Shown one piece after another: positions 12,401 through 27,388 of a DNA stretch of 64,000 nt. The stretch covers positions 1,372,452-1,436,451 of the forward strand of contig JAVGVS010000024.1 of NCBI GenBank assembly GCA_032718565.1. Reading direction: 5' to 3'. Positions within the stretch are counted from its first letter, which is position 1, and the number at the start of each line of letters is the position of its first letter. The DNA comes from Distichodus sexfasciatus (lineage: Eukaryota; Chordata; Actinopteri; Characiformes; Distichodontidae). The position numbers and the translations under genes were made by a program. The notes beneath the pieces were generated by a model, which saw only the letters and a list, made by a program, of their open reading frames with translations, did no database searches and was not told the DNA's origin.

Positions 12401-14447
12401 GAAAAATAAGGTTAGTGCAGGTGAAAACACTTATTTATTCATTTGGTATCTATTTGGAAACAGAATAAAATTATTTGATAACATATAAAGCATTTTCTAT
12501 ATTTATTTTTCAAACAATTATTCACTCAATAATTATTTAGTTTAATCATGATAAATATTTTTAACAATTGTGATCCTAATTTAAACTCACCCTAATTGGA
12601 TTGATTTACGAGTTTCTGTGATTTGGTTCCGTTTGTCTTCAATGAAGTAGCAAAGTCCAAAGAAAAATTGATTAATAATCTGATAATTAATTGCAGCAGT
12701 CCGTTTTGAAATGAGAATGCTCTAGTCGAAGCAATTTAATGGTTAAAGCGGTTTGTGAGGCCGTCATCTTGCAAAACATGTCAAGGTCAATAACCTTCCA
12801 CACTTCTCCACCAAGTCAGAGCCATCAGAAAATTTCCCCATAAGAGCCCCGGGAGAGCAGAGTGATTTGGAAGCGATTTAGCTCTCGGCTGGCTGATGAA
12901 AGACCAGTGTTAACAGCAGACAGCACATCTGGTACCAGAGAAGTCAGACGCGGGGAAGTAAGGGTGTGTGTGTGTTTGTGCAGCTGTGGAGGGGGGCATG
13001 AAGTAGCTTGTATACACACACACACACAAACACACACACAAAGCTAAGCTAAGTGGTGCTGCTCTCAATCTCTTGGCTGTGGTTCCTCGGAATTCTGGAA
13101 GTGACACAAAAGAAGCGGGCTGTTGTGTGTCACCGAGAACCCAGACACTCTAGAGACCTCCTGCTTAGTCGTAGTGGTGGGATTGAAAGAGAAAGTGTGT
13201 GCTCTGACTTCATAAAGTAATTCCATATGCCATATTTTCACGACAGTGGGACTGATCTTTCTCCAGATGCCCAACACAAGAGATGCCCAAGAGATAAGGT
13301 ATAAAATTGTTCACAAACCATTCTTAAAGTTCTGAGATTTACAAATGTTTTCTTATTTAAGATTTGTTCCTCATACTTAAAGGTCCCATATTATAAATTT
13401 TTAAGTTAAAATAGGTCTCTGAGCTCCACTAAACATGTCTCTGAAGTAGTTTGCTGTAAACACCTCTCAGATTAGGCATTTTCACCAGCTTTTTACCCCT
13501 CTATTTCAGTCCCTTTCAGAACAGACTGTTTCTCATTAGTATTCCTAAATGCAAATGAGCTGCTGCTGGCCACGCCCCTCACTCCGGAACTGGTGCGTAG
13601 CTAGCACAGCGAGAGTTTACCTCACGTGAAAATAATCCACATGGCTGCTGCTAACAGACCATCCATACAGCCAGTTTAGCAAAATGCATTCCCAAGCGTG
13701 GGGACGGCTCGGCTGGGTTTGCAATATAGTGGTGGAAACTCTCCTAACTAACATCGGCTGCTAGTGTTAGCTCGTGCTAAATGGCTAAAACGCTACAGGA
13801 TAACTTGCTAGTTCAGCTAAACTGCAAAAGAAACACATAAGTCATTGTTTATAAGAACTTACGTCTCCCTCGTCTGCAGGTTTGTCACAGACAGTTGGAG
13901 GTGCACCTTGTGGTTAGTTAATATCGGTGATGGTCAAAATTAAGCACCGATACTGATAATCGATAACCGATAATAAATGCCTAATATCGGCCCACGAATA
14001 TCGGCCCTGCTGATAATCTGTTGACCCTTATTATGTATTATGAGTCTCCAACATCTTAGATTATGTACATTCTAAAATGACAGTTGCAAAACGGAATGGA
14101 AAAAATGCCATAAAGCTGACAACATAAACTGATTGTGTTTTCAAACTGCATAACGTGTACGGCAAATATATTTCTGACCAAACATGTCTGATTGTAAGAG
14201 GTGTGACTTACAGTACAAACTGATTTATGATGGGGAGCCAAAAGTCTTTAAATGGCTCAGAGTTTTAAGGCAGCACATGTGGATGCAAACACTACTGGAA
14301 TATTGCAGTGAAGATGATAGTGAGAGGAGAGTGAGGCAGTAATGCAGCAGACTGTGATGAGTAGAGGATTCTGTGAGTGTGTGTGTGTGTGTGGCGGCCT
14401 TCAGGGCTAATCTGCTCACCTGCACAGCCGCAAAAAAGGCTGAGTCA

Positions 14448-14480
<33 letters not shown>

Positions 14481-17400
14481 ACACACATACAGCATCAGAC
14501 ATCACTTCTCACACATTCTCTAAAAATAGACCAAAAACTGCAGCAAAACTCAGATGCAGTTTCTACAGCAACCACAATGTAGTAAATCAGAATGAATGAA
14601 TGCCTCAATCAATCAATCATTAATGCACTTAATCTCCTAGAATCTCCTAGAAAATTCAGAAAATCTGTCAATTCAAAGAAAATAACACATATTCACTCAA
14701 TCTCACAATTCACAATCTATGAGAAGATAAATCTAACCCTCAACGTCTACAGCTGGGCTCGGCATCTCCTGTCCTGGAGGTTTCCCATCCTCCCTGATCA
14801 GTCTCTTCTGGTGGTTATCTACCTGAGATCAGGTGTGAATGTTGTAAAATCAAGTTGGATTCAAAAGCTCCAGAACAGACACCGGACCTCCAGGAGGTCT
14901 GTAATATCCCCAGTTCCTCTGGTCCCGGTTCTTGTTCTTTACACACAAATGGCTTCCATTATTCCAACGGTTATGATGCCGGAAAGGATGCTGCTGGAAG
15001 CGCTTGGCTCGTGATCCTGCCTCGTCTCCTAAAAGGACCTCCCGGGGTCATCCCGGGGCGCGCAATCAGACGGCGGAATGTGTCGCCTTTGTTGTCGAGC
15101 GTCGGAATGCCATCCTCGATGCACGCCGCTGCCACAAACAATCGAAAGATGTTTCCTTTTTTTTGGCCGCACAACCTCGTCCCCCCTGCGGCAGGACGCT
15201 TTTAATGACATAACAGGGGCTGTTCTCAGGGATCTGTGGCCAAGTTTACCACTTCCCCCGTCTTTGTTGTGAGGGGCTTTAACACAGCGCAAGCAACAGG
15301 AACCGGCGAAAACACAGCGGATATTTTTCTCATGAGTGCAGGGAGCTGCATTGTTTGTGCAAGAGAGGTCTGAATGCAAAGAGGCCCGATAAAGATTTCT
15401 AAACAATCCTGGAATGTGCGCCACAGTGCCTCTTAAAAAAAAAAATTACAGGCCGAGTTCTAGAATTAAGCAAACAGGAAGGATGGCTTGTAAAGATGTA
15501 GCTTGGTATGGTGGCAGATCTGACTAAACACAACCTTCTGTACAAACATCATTAGGCCCGTGAGCTGGAGGTCATGAAAGGTAAAGCTAAACAGTAGCCA
15601 AAATGTCTCTAAAGCACTCTAGTGGCTGGTTGAAGTTCTTGTAACCTGCTGTATTCATCCATCCATTATCTGAACCGCTAAATCCCAACTGGTGTCGCGG
15701 GGGGACCGGAGCCTATCCCGGGAACGTACGGGCACAAGGCGGGGAACAACGCTGGGCAGGCGCTAACACACCGCAGGGCACACACACTCTCACACACGCA
15801 CCTTACACGGCCAATTTAGTCACCAATTAACCTATAGTGCATGCCTTTGGACTGTGGGAGGAACCCACGCGAACACAGGGAGAGCATGCAAACTCCACAC
15901 AGAAAGGCCCCACGGCCGGTTCGAACCCAAGACCTTTTCGCTATGAGGCGGCAGCGCTAACCACTGCAATTTTTGCTAACCACTATTAAACACCACCAAC
16001 TTGGACGATGCTAAACCATTAATTTACAAATGAACTGTTATGAGAGAATTAGCCAACTGACCAGATCTGAGATGGCCATCCCTCTCGTCTAAACATACTG
16101 GGCTGGTTTCTTCAACATGGATTTAGCCTAGTCCTGGATTAAGTTGTAGTATCAGTGGAGATTTACCACGGAAACTCAAAGCTCCGCAGCCCCAGTTGGG
16201 ATTAAGCAGTTTGGTTCATGTTTGGATGAATGAATGAACTCAAAGCTAGTCTAGGACTAGGCTTAATCCTAGACTGGGAAATTGGCCCTTAATCTTTTAG
16301 GACCTGGACGTTGGTTTCACCTCTCATTCAAAGAGTAAAGGAAGGATGATGCCATGTTGTTGTTATTGTTGTTGTTGTTGGTCAGACAGCAGCTGCTCTC
16401 ACTAAAAATTGGATTAAGAGGATCCAAACCCTTGTAACCCAAAGAAAACAGATCCTCGTCCCTAATCTCTGGTGATTGTTTTTTTTTTTAAACCCGGAGG
16501 TCCAAAGGCTTCCAAATAAACAGCCCCACATGCAGGTTTCTAGGAAGAAGCTCTTTAGATTACATCAAAACAACACCTTATCCACAAGCGTAGCGGGATC
16601 TGATAACAGAGATGAACACACAAACACATACACACATCTGCGTTCAGGAAAGACACACCACACACCAGTTCACATGTCAACATGTGTGTCAGTTCAGATT
16701 ACCATGTGTACTCTGTGCTTAGCCTACACCGATTATATAATCCTGTAGAAAAAGCCACACAATTTAGCGTGGAGCGTGGACACTGGCCAAGAACCCGCCT
16801 AAATCAATTTAGTGTGACGATTAGCTGTTAATCGCCCTCTTATTCAGCACGACGAAGGGAGCACAGTGTGTGTTCACTACAAATCTGAGAGAAAACATTG
16901 AAGCATTCCCTTAAATTACTATTATCTGGTAAGTGCGACACACGACACGGATTTGGGGTTAATCTTCATTTACTTCTGTAGCTTTACATACAATGAGAGA
17001 TACCTAACCGTTGTCTGTTATTCTTGCCAGGTATGTATCATTTACACAATATTTAACTGATATCCCTAAGCGTAGCCTCGTCAAACTTGTTCACCAAAGT
17101 GCTGAACGGACTTTTCCTCTGAACTGAGGAGTGACTCAGTGGAATTAGAGGTGTTTATCGTAAATAAACCCACTTCCTCTCATCCCTCCATCTAATCTGA
17201 GTCTCAGCACTGTGTCACTCCTCCGTTTTATTTTTAGCCAAGCTGCTAAGTTTAGCATAGCGGCTAGCTGCTTGTCACAAGGCTGCGAGTGTGAATTTGT
17301 GACAGTAACTGATGGAGTTTTAAGTGAATTTTTTAAGCGAGTGATTATTTGTTGTTATGAACAGTTTTCATCCATTTCCGGTCCCTGACAGTTTCATCTG

Positions 17401-20400
17401 GCTGATATGTCTAATGAAGCTTGTGGCAGCATGTCCTGAAAAGCAATGACTAGCAAAATACCATCATGAACCATTACCTGGACTATGTCATACGTGACCC
17501 TCCACGGCAAAACCAGTCGCTTGTCGCAATTTTTCAAAATTGAGTTATAATGTTTTCATGAAAGGGCAAATCAAGCTTCAAAACGATACCTATATCGAAT
17601 GAATCGGACGACATATGACTGAGATATCAACATTCAAATTAGTCGAGTTTCTCCTGTCATGCCAAGTGAGAAACGGAGAAATCTGCCTTTGAAGTTGACT
17701 ATCGGCGTAGCACTCACAGACGCTTGGTGCGGTCGCGCTACGTTTGTATTTACGGTAGCCTACGCTGCATTCACAGCCACACGGATAGCCTACCTGCGTT
17801 AGGTTAACTGAACTCGGGAGACGGAGATAGATTCTGGAGAAATATCTTCACGCTAGTCAACCAGTGGATTTACCGTAAATATTGGAGTAGAGCGGTCAAA
17901 ACAGAAACTTTTAACATTCTGCTGGAATTGAATTCCTCACCTCAAGAAAGTGACGTTTTTAGGATGGAAAAGGTATGTTTTTCAGCGAAATTTATTAACA
18001 ACAGTACAGTATAGACCTTCCACCGTTTCAAGACACTAAAAACAAAAAATCCAAAATTTTACCCCACGCAACATAAACGCTCGTTTTTCTCGGAAACCTC
18101 CGTTGCGACAAGCGACTGGTTTTGCCGTGCAGAGTCACATATGGTTAAAATATACATATATTGTGGGTCTAAGGGGTTTGTATAATGAGTACTGAAGTTA
18201 AAATTACATTTTTGAAGTAGCATTGAGTCTTGTCTTTATGTTCCTGCTTAGTGTGGGGGTTTACTGAGTTCATTTCACGCTGGTGGCACGTATTAAAGTT
18301 GGTTTCATTAAGGCTTGTGAAGTCGGAGTGTCTTGGGTTAAACCACACGCAAAAACACAGCATGAGTGTGGAGCAGTAAAAAATCTGGAGACATATTAAT
18401 GCACTTAAAAGCAACGTATAGAAGAAGTCTGGGCGGCACGGTGGCGCAGTGGTTAACGCTGCCGCCTCATAGCGAGGGTTTCCTCCGAATCGTGAGACCA
18501 GTAAAGGTTCACACTTATAATACACATGCACTTAAAATTAAAAAAAATCAGTGCAACAGAGCCCCTCTTTCCTATATCAGCACAGGAGTGGCATGCGGCC
18601 AACACTTCTCAAATGACTGATGTGAGACATGATGTAAAACCTGAATTAATTGGTTCATTAAAAGTGAATAACGAGTAACAATAAACTCCAGTATCAAAAT
18701 CAACACAAGAGCTTCCCCATGTACCGGACTCTCTTATGAGCCATACTACATGCTTCACCGGGCTTTGTTCAGACCCTCCTGCTGCCGCTGTGACTGAATT
18801 ATAGATGTAGAGTGAGTGCGAGAAGCAAAGCTGAGGTTTTAAAGAGGCCAGCCGAACCAGAGAGGCTGATGGGAGCAGGACTGGGGGTGGCAAGAGAGAT
18901 TCTGCTCCAATTCTGCTTTTAGACACAGTCACGCCTTCCCATGTTCCAGCAAATATCGACCTGTTCTGCCTTTCAAAAAAACTGTAAAACATTTAAAACA
19001 TAATACGTTCCACAATGTGACGTGGGATTGATATGTTTTATAGGAGTCATGAGTACTGAACTGATATTAAATTCCATGCAAAAAAATTTTCATGATAAAG
19101 ATTGTAAAAGCTTACGGATAGGGATAGGGCTGGGCGATATGATCTCAAATCAATATCACAATTAATTGAACATTTTGCTCTCATAGCTCAAAGCCAAGGC
19201 TTGCACCATAAATATGCTCTATTAAAGCTGGGATATTTGTGTCGTGGTGCTCTACAACTTGATCTTCAACCACAGGGAATCATGAAATTTTAAATGATAA
19301 TTATAAATGTTATTTTTCGCAATGTAAACACGCACTGCGTTTGTTAGCGCGCACAACTCTCACAGGGAAGTCCAACATTCACTAACACGTTCCAGTTCAG
19401 TTAAATCTTCATATTTTTTACAGACAAAACTTATATTTTAGTTGACAAAAACAACCACCATTCTATTCACAGTACAGTCATTTACTTGATATTTATGTAT
19501 TCCCGACGCGTGTCCACAGCGCTATTGTGCCACGGCTCTCATATGGAACGCCCCGCATGGCAAAAATGTACCTCTCTCAGAAATGAGTCAAAAATCAGTT
19601 ATAGGCCAAAGTGAGTCCTAATGCTTAAAAATTGCCAAAACTTCAGTATTTCTTCCTTTTACATTAATTAGAGAATATTTTTTCCATTGTATAACGTTAG
19701 AGAGTAAAAAATAAATATAGAAAAATGCATTATTTATTATCAAATGTGACCCGATCTGCCGTAATGAGTCGGAAGTCTGCGTTCTATTTGTTTAGATACA
19801 GGCCGATTATGTTGAAAAACATCACAAAAATATAAATTTTTCTTTTTTGGAGACCAGATTAATTTTGAAGACCTTTTCTTTCATATAAGACCAAAAAAGA
19901 AAAATCGATATTTTTGTGATGTTTTTCAACATAATCGGCCCGTATCTAAACAAACAGAACGCCAACTTCCGACTCATTACGGCAGATCGTGTCACAAATA
20001 ATTTTATTCTATATCCATATGGATTCCAAATGGATAAAGAAGGGTTTTCACCTGCACTACCCTTTTTGTTCTTCATAGTACTAAGCCATAGAAGCCATAT
20101 GTCTCTGCATAATAACAACTCTGAATATGAATATGAATGTGTTGATGTTCACAGTCTTGTGCGGACATCATTTTGGGAAAATAAAATGGTTGCTTTTGGT
20201 GCAGAAGACTGTGTAGAACTACTTATTTCATACAAAAAACCACTCAGGAATCGATAAGAGAATTGATAAGGAATTGGATTGATAGGCAGAATCGACAATG
20301 GCACTGATATTGATCAAATCGTATCAGTTCCCACCCCTAGTCATGGCCAAGATTATGTCGGTTAGGGGTGTGTGAAGATTGGTTTCGATTAGCACTGAAT

Positions 20401-23400
20401 TGCCCACACCAACTTAGCGATGCCTCAAAGACAGAATACATGTTAAACTAGGATAAAACAAAATAATCATTTTTTTCAGCATTTCTAAATGAAAGACAGC
20501 AACTTATGAGGGCCAAAACGTGATGGAATCGAACATGTGCAGCTGATTAGTATCCAGAGGGTTACAACGTTCTGCTTTATAGCTCTACCCCTCATTTCCC
20601 ATTTCACCACACAACTTCCTTCTCCATGTGAAAGTGGAAACACGGCTCACTTTTCCATGGCTCTTCCGCTAGTCACATCAAGAGTGTTCCACTACATTAG
20701 TGCCCACAGGTCAAGCGCAAGAAGCGCCCTGGAAGTGAGGTTTTGAGGAAAGAGCGCGTTTGGTGGACACAGGGCCTAATTTATTATTTTTATCAGATGT
20801 TCTTATCCATAGCTGCTTTTTTCAAAACATTTCCAGATGATTTGGGCATCTTTATGAATAACGAATTTAATGCAAATATCTAAAAAGTAATACCACTCAT
20901 GGTCCAAATGCAAGTGCATTTCTGTAAAACAAACGTCATTATGTTCCGTCAAGCTACTTAATTTGTAGTGAACACTTGTTTCTGACAGGGAGTGTATTTC
21001 TTTTTAACATTTCTTCAGATATATTATGATATATTGATTATGATATATTGCCACTTTCACATTTTCAGTCATCACCCATGCAAAACCTGACACCAAATCC
21101 AGGGCAAACCTTTCTGGGAAGTAATTTTGTCTCCAGGATATCAGAAAAACAGCACCAACAAAACGAGCAGCGTTGCACAAACTTTCTTAGCCGGAAGGCA
21201 CAAATTGCAGTTGATTTGGCAAAGCGTATAGCATAGCTACTCTTCTCTCTACCACATCCACAAACCCAGAAAAGCAAAAGGTAAACACTGGCTTTTGGTA
21301 AACATTCCCTGTCCTCATTAGACCCCAAATCATGAATGCTGCTTTCACAGTTAGAATGATATATAGCCACCTGTTATGCGCAACTGACAAAACAGTGCGA
21401 ACAGCTTATCAGGCCAACAAATCTCAGTCTATTATTAGCAGTCAATCAAACAACCTGATGTTATTTTGCTATGGAAACGACCGATTGCTATGAAAGTCGA
21501 CATGCCTAGAGTCGCACAGAATCAAAACACAGACGTTGCCTTGTCCTGACGTGTTTTTTTCTCTCCTTTCTAGTCAAAACATTTCTCTACATGCATACTA
21601 TTTAAACACACATGACTTGCTTAGCTAGTTTCCAGTTCAAATTGTTCCAGAAAGACATCACCTTGCTGATAGTTACACTGACAAAAAATCTGTCAGACCA
21701 ACTTCAGTGTTTCCCCTACTATTATATTGATTTTATTTCTATATAGCGGCAGGTCACAACAGAAGTTACACAACAGAGGTCCTAGCTTCCTACAGAAGAG
21801 GTCTATACTTCGTCCTTTTCTTAAACAAACTGAATTGCCTTATGTTATTTATCTTATTTACACGACGCCATGTTAATTCTCCTCCGCTCTCTGTATCGGT
21901 GGAGTTCAGTGCGTGAAAGAGGTTGTGTTAGCGCTGGAGAGACCAAGTTGGTGTGAGACAGAGACCAAGTTAGCGCACGAGAGAGAGGTTGAGTTACCGC
22001 GAGAGAGTGACCGAGTTAGTGCGCAAGGGAGGTTTAGTTAGTGCGGAGGGAGGATGAGTTAGTGCGCAAGGGAGGTTGAATTGCAGTTCAGTGTGCAAGA
22101 GAGGCAGAGTTAGTGGGTGAGAGAGGTCGACTTTGCACACAAGAGAGACCAAGTTAGCGTGAGAGAGACTACAGCAGACCAAAATATCTGCGTTTTTGAA
22201 CGCTCCCAGGGTAATGAAGATAATAAATAAATTATCAAATAACTGTCCAGTTGTTATATTTACTGCTGTCATTAAAAGTAACACATGAACACCATGATTC
22301 CATTCCATTGTGTCCGTGTTCGTTAGGGTTAGCACAGGGTTTGGATTATAGTTAACCCTAACCATAACCGTAACCTCCGCGCCCCCAAAGCTGTAAACCT
22401 AGGGGAAACACTGAACTCGATACAAATCAAACATCAAGAACCAACGTAAAAACCCCAAATTTTTATCATTTAGAGAAGCTTAATCTTTCACTTACCTACA
22501 GCCAGAAACTGTTACAGCATCGGATTGAGGGGGGGGAAAAAAAGGCTGACAAAATTTACATCCAGCACAAATCAAGAGAGGACGAGAAATGCAGACGACG
22601 ACGTGTGTGGTGGAGAAGAGGGAGAGAGAAAGAGCTGGAGAACAGAGGGAGAGAGGGAGAGTGTGTAGACGTCCATAAATAATACAGGAACAGCACTGGA
22701 GGGACGTCAACTTAACACAGGCTATAAAAGTTATAGTGCGTAACGCTACCATTCATTTGTGAGTCATGACGCTCACCTGAACACCCAGGCCTCCTCCTCC
22801 TCCTCCTCCTCTCAGGGCTAATAAGCTCTAGAACGTGTGGGCCAAGATCGCCGCTCGCCACGCAGACCCATAATAAGACCTGCTGAGCTTTTACAGTCCT
22901 TGAGAAGAGGGATTCTTGCCTTTTAAAACGGAGGGGGTTTTATGTAAGAGCGTTGTGAACCGTGTGTCACCTCCTGCCTCTCTTCTGTCCCACGCCATCC
23001 CGAGAACAGCAGGACGATGGTGAAACCACCTACAGCTTCACGACACCAACACACAGACACCGCAACAAGAAAGCGGGGAGGACGAAAAACACCTGACGTG
23101 TAGGAGGACGTGTAGGGACGCCGTTCTTACAGTGACACAGTCGCTCATTCTTTTCTGATTCAACATAGTCAGTGACACTGACTGAATGACAGCATGACCA
23201 AAGAAGGAAGGAATGACTGGACCACTGGCCCCGATTCAAATCTGACACGATCTCAAGCATTATGTCCTTCATAGAAACCCGGGCTCTCACACACAAACAC
23301 AAACACACACACAGCTAATGATCACCAAGACGTTCTTAGCAACCACTCACACGTTACATAAACCCACACTCTCGGCCTCATTGCAGTTCAAACATCTCAA

Positions 23401-26400
23401 GTCTCATGAAGCAGTTCAGCTCAGTTCTAAACAACATAAAGCAGCTCTGAGGTTTCACACACAAGCTGAATGAAAATATAGAGTCTTAGAAATGTTTCGG
23501 AACGTTTACATCAATGAAAGACTGATAAATTGGTGTCCGCAGTGGCAGTAAAGCACCATTAAGCTGGACGCCGACCGGCATAAACGCAGAATAAGAAGGA
23601 GACGAGAACCAGTGGCGTGTCTTGCCTTCACAAAAACTGAAGTAATCGCGTAGAAACGCATGAACCACATTTTTCGTGATGTAAACACATGCGCTGTTTG
23701 TTGGTGCGCACGACTCTCACGGGGAAGTCGTTCACTAAAGCGTTCCTGTTCAGCCAAATCTTCCCATTTATTACAGACAAAACTCATTTTTAGCTGATAA
23801 ATAATAACAACCCAAGCGTTCTACCACAATACAGCCGTTTCCTTGTTTTTTCAGTGATTATTCCGACGCGTGTCCACCGCGTTATTGTGACGCAACTTCT
23901 GGAACGCCATCTTGCACAAAAATTTAGTTCTCTTCCAGAAATGAGTCAAAAATTAATTATAGGCCAAAATCAGTCCAAATTGGCTAAATAATCCCAAAAC
24001 TTCAATATTTCTTCATTTTCAATTAATCAGATTTTTTTTTTTACAATTTATAATGTTAGAGAGTAAAAAAAAATAGAAACAGTTTGTTTGATTAAAAAAA
24101 TGCTGGAAATGATTTATTTTAATTTTTAATAATCAATTAACCGGAAAAATAACTGACACATTAATCGATGATCAGTACCATTAGTTGCAGCCCTACTGTT
24201 GTCATCATGCAATTTATCTACAACTCCACTGTTTAATTTTGTATACCTTTACTCTTAGTGAGGTGTCTTTAATAACTGTACATACATCTGTACACAAAAA
24301 ATAATTTAATCACATATTGAGATTTTAGGTTTTCCAATCCTTGAAGTGGGAATCGATGTTAAGAGTAATATGCTAGTTAGCCTGCTGCAAAAAAAAAACC
24401 TCAAAAACCAACTAAATAAAAAAAAAAAAATCACTTTCACATTCAGGATTTTTGGTCCTTGTTATTAAGGTCCTACTTACTGTATATAAAACATTGGAAA
24501 GTATTAAGATTGACATTCAATTCACGGTGAATATTTTTATAAAGGATTCATAATAAATAATTTGATTCAAAACAATCTGAATATTATGGCAGCAAGTTGT
24601 TTTAAAGCAAGTTGTAGTAAAACTACTTTGTTTTACTGTTTCATAAAGAATGCATTATAGAGTGGAAATCTGGAGACTTCTCATACTGCACTCGAGTCCC
24701 CACTCCAGCTCAGCATTAACCTTTGACTTTTGCCAGAAAGAGACGTTTAGATGAAACACCCGAGCGACGCAGGAGGTTCACTGCGCTGCCGCTAACCCAG
24801 CGCTCCCTAAACGCCGCGGGTGAAACTTAGCACTCAGACACACACCAGGACCATTTTGGAAGACAAGTGGACGCTGTGCACAGCCCGCAGTGCTGCTTGG
24901 AGCGTATCTCCTGCCAGTCACTCTTCCATAACAGGTTAAATTACAACAACGTCCTTCAACGAGTCATTCAACTCTACATCACAGCAAACTGATTCACTAC
25001 TGAAATCTAACATTTCAGTCTTTTATCTTAAGATGAAAAACAGATGCTCACAAGGGTAACATCTAGGAAAAATAAAGCTTGGCTCGTTATAAAATCCATT
25101 TTATTTGGCAGTTGCTTTTGGTTTGTGTGCAAAGTGCTTTGACCAAAAACTGTCCTGAAATGAGCCGGTTATCTTCCATATTAACCTGAAACGGAACTTG
25201 AGTTCATCTGGACCTGATTTTTCATCCCTTTAGTCGCTCCAGTTTGTTTTCATTTCCAGTCACTTGCTCCAGGCCCAAAAAACTTGGACCAGACTACATG
25301 GGAAAAACTGGCCAGATTTCCATTTTATAAATACACAGATTCCACAACTTCCACTAGAATTTACAAAGCATATCTATTTGTCCATCCTTCCATCCAACCA
25401 TCACACCTTTCATCAGTCAAAACCACCAACCAACCATCCACCCTTCAAAACCACCAACATGCCATCCACCCAATTAACCAACCAACCATCCAACTTTATC
25501 AACCATCCAACCAACCAACCAACCTACCATTCATTCATCCATCCATCAGATGTTCCATTCATCCAACCCAGCAACAGTCCTTTCATCCAACCAATCAACC
25601 TACCTGCCATTCATTCATCCAACCAACCCACCATCCATTCATCCAACCATTCAATCATCCATCAATCAGATGTTCCATTCGTCCAACCAACCAACCATTG
25701 CTTATCAACCATTCATCTAACTATCCACCAACACAACCAGACTTCTATATCCATCCAACCCACCAACTATCCTCCCAAACAACCCTCATTCATTCAATAA
25801 TCCATCCTTCCAACTAACCACCACAACTTTCATCTAAACTACCAACCAATCATTCATTCAACCATAACCAGCCAAGCACCCCTCCATCCAACCCACCACC
25901 ATTCATCCAACCATTCGACGATCCATCCAATAATCAATCCAACCATTCAACCAACTCATCATCCAATCTTCTATCCATCCAACAAACCATCCTCCCAACT
26001 AACCCCCCCCAACCATCCATCCAATATTCTATCTTCTATCAATCTACTTCATTAAAACAACCATCCATCCATCCATGCATCTATCCATTCACCCAACTGG
26101 CAATAGCACATCTTCGTTCTAAACAATACCTACTCTTATAGTAGCTACAGTTGTCACATGAGTCTAGCAAAACCCCTCTTGCCTCGAATATTTATCTCAG
26201 TGTTATGTGTGAAATCTGTTCTGTTCCACCATAAATCCTCCAGCCCCGCTAGTCAGGGTACGGTACATTACAAGCTATTCCAAACATCCACAGACCACCC
26301 TCTGTTAACCTCCAAGCATCACACACATCACGCTACACAGCTCTCCTCAGGTTGTCAGCATCAGCAAGCCCTCACATGAACATTCATCCCCTGAAAAGCC

Positions 26401-27348
26401 AGCCATGGCTCAAGTTCGGCTGTCAAAACACTGCAAAGAGAGCATGCAGCCACAATTCATTAACAGTAGCTAAACACAAACTATCACGTTTGTCAGGGTG
26501 CTAAGATGCTTTCACAATTCACTTTTTTAGGAATACGTACTTTGCAGCTACAAAAATATTACAGTGTCTGCCTTTGGTTATGTAATAGGAGGTTATGTTA
26601 CAACACTAACATTTCAAATACATACAATCATACAGCCATCAGAGAGCATTAATTCATGCTAAACACAGTGAACCTTGTTTGTGGGTAAAATGTTTTCTGC
26701 AACTTGCACAAATTGTGAAAAATGCAAGTACAGAATCTCAAGATTCATGGATATAAGAATATGATTCAAAGACACATAAACAGATGTATATACACCAGTA
26801 ATACACAGTGTTTTGATGGATGTGTAACTGGAGTAATGAATTGATGGACTACATGTATGTGAATACATGTATGTGAGTGAGCATTGATTTGCTTGTTGGG
26901 TCTGGTGTTGTATTTCCCACTGTAATCCTACTTCAACACAGCAGGACAACGGATAGAGATCAGACAAGTAGATCAGATCCACAGCAGGTCACACTGATCA
27001 CTACTTTGTGTGTGTGTGCGCGTGCGTGCGTGTGTGTGTGCGTGATAGAAACTATTTTATGCAGCATCCTATCTCAGTCATAACCTGTATTTACTCTCTT
27101 CCCTTTCCTGTCAGAGAGGGAGAAGGGAAAACAGATGGAGGGATGGAAAGTGCAAAGTGATAAAAAAATAATCCACCAGAAAAATAAGTGTCAAGGGAAA
27201 TGTCATAGCGTACAAGAGCCTCGGCGTGTGTATGAATGTGTGTGTGTGTTTCAGCAGGCACCTTTACGCCCACATCAGGAAATTTCACGTCTAATCAGAG
27301 ACACTTATCAAAACCTAGTCAGGAAAAGGCCTCCGGGACCAGACAGAC

Positions 27349-27388
<40 letters not shown>

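Noticed and set aside
14592..15424. Open frames of 140, 116 and 131 codons on both strands
   Set aside because: Overlap each other on opposite strands, no recognisable domain and no paired splice sites; kept only as a candidate regulatory stretch.
22320..22380. Interstitial telomere repeat
   Set aside because: Only a few degenerate TTAGGG/CCCTAA-like units (GTTAGGGTTAG, AACCCTAACC); too short and irregular to call. A similar patch near 11003 was dismissed for the same reason.
25264..25817. Two overlapping frames of about 178 codons
   Set aside because: Product of the CCAT/CCAA repeat; two frames open at once shows a compositional cause.
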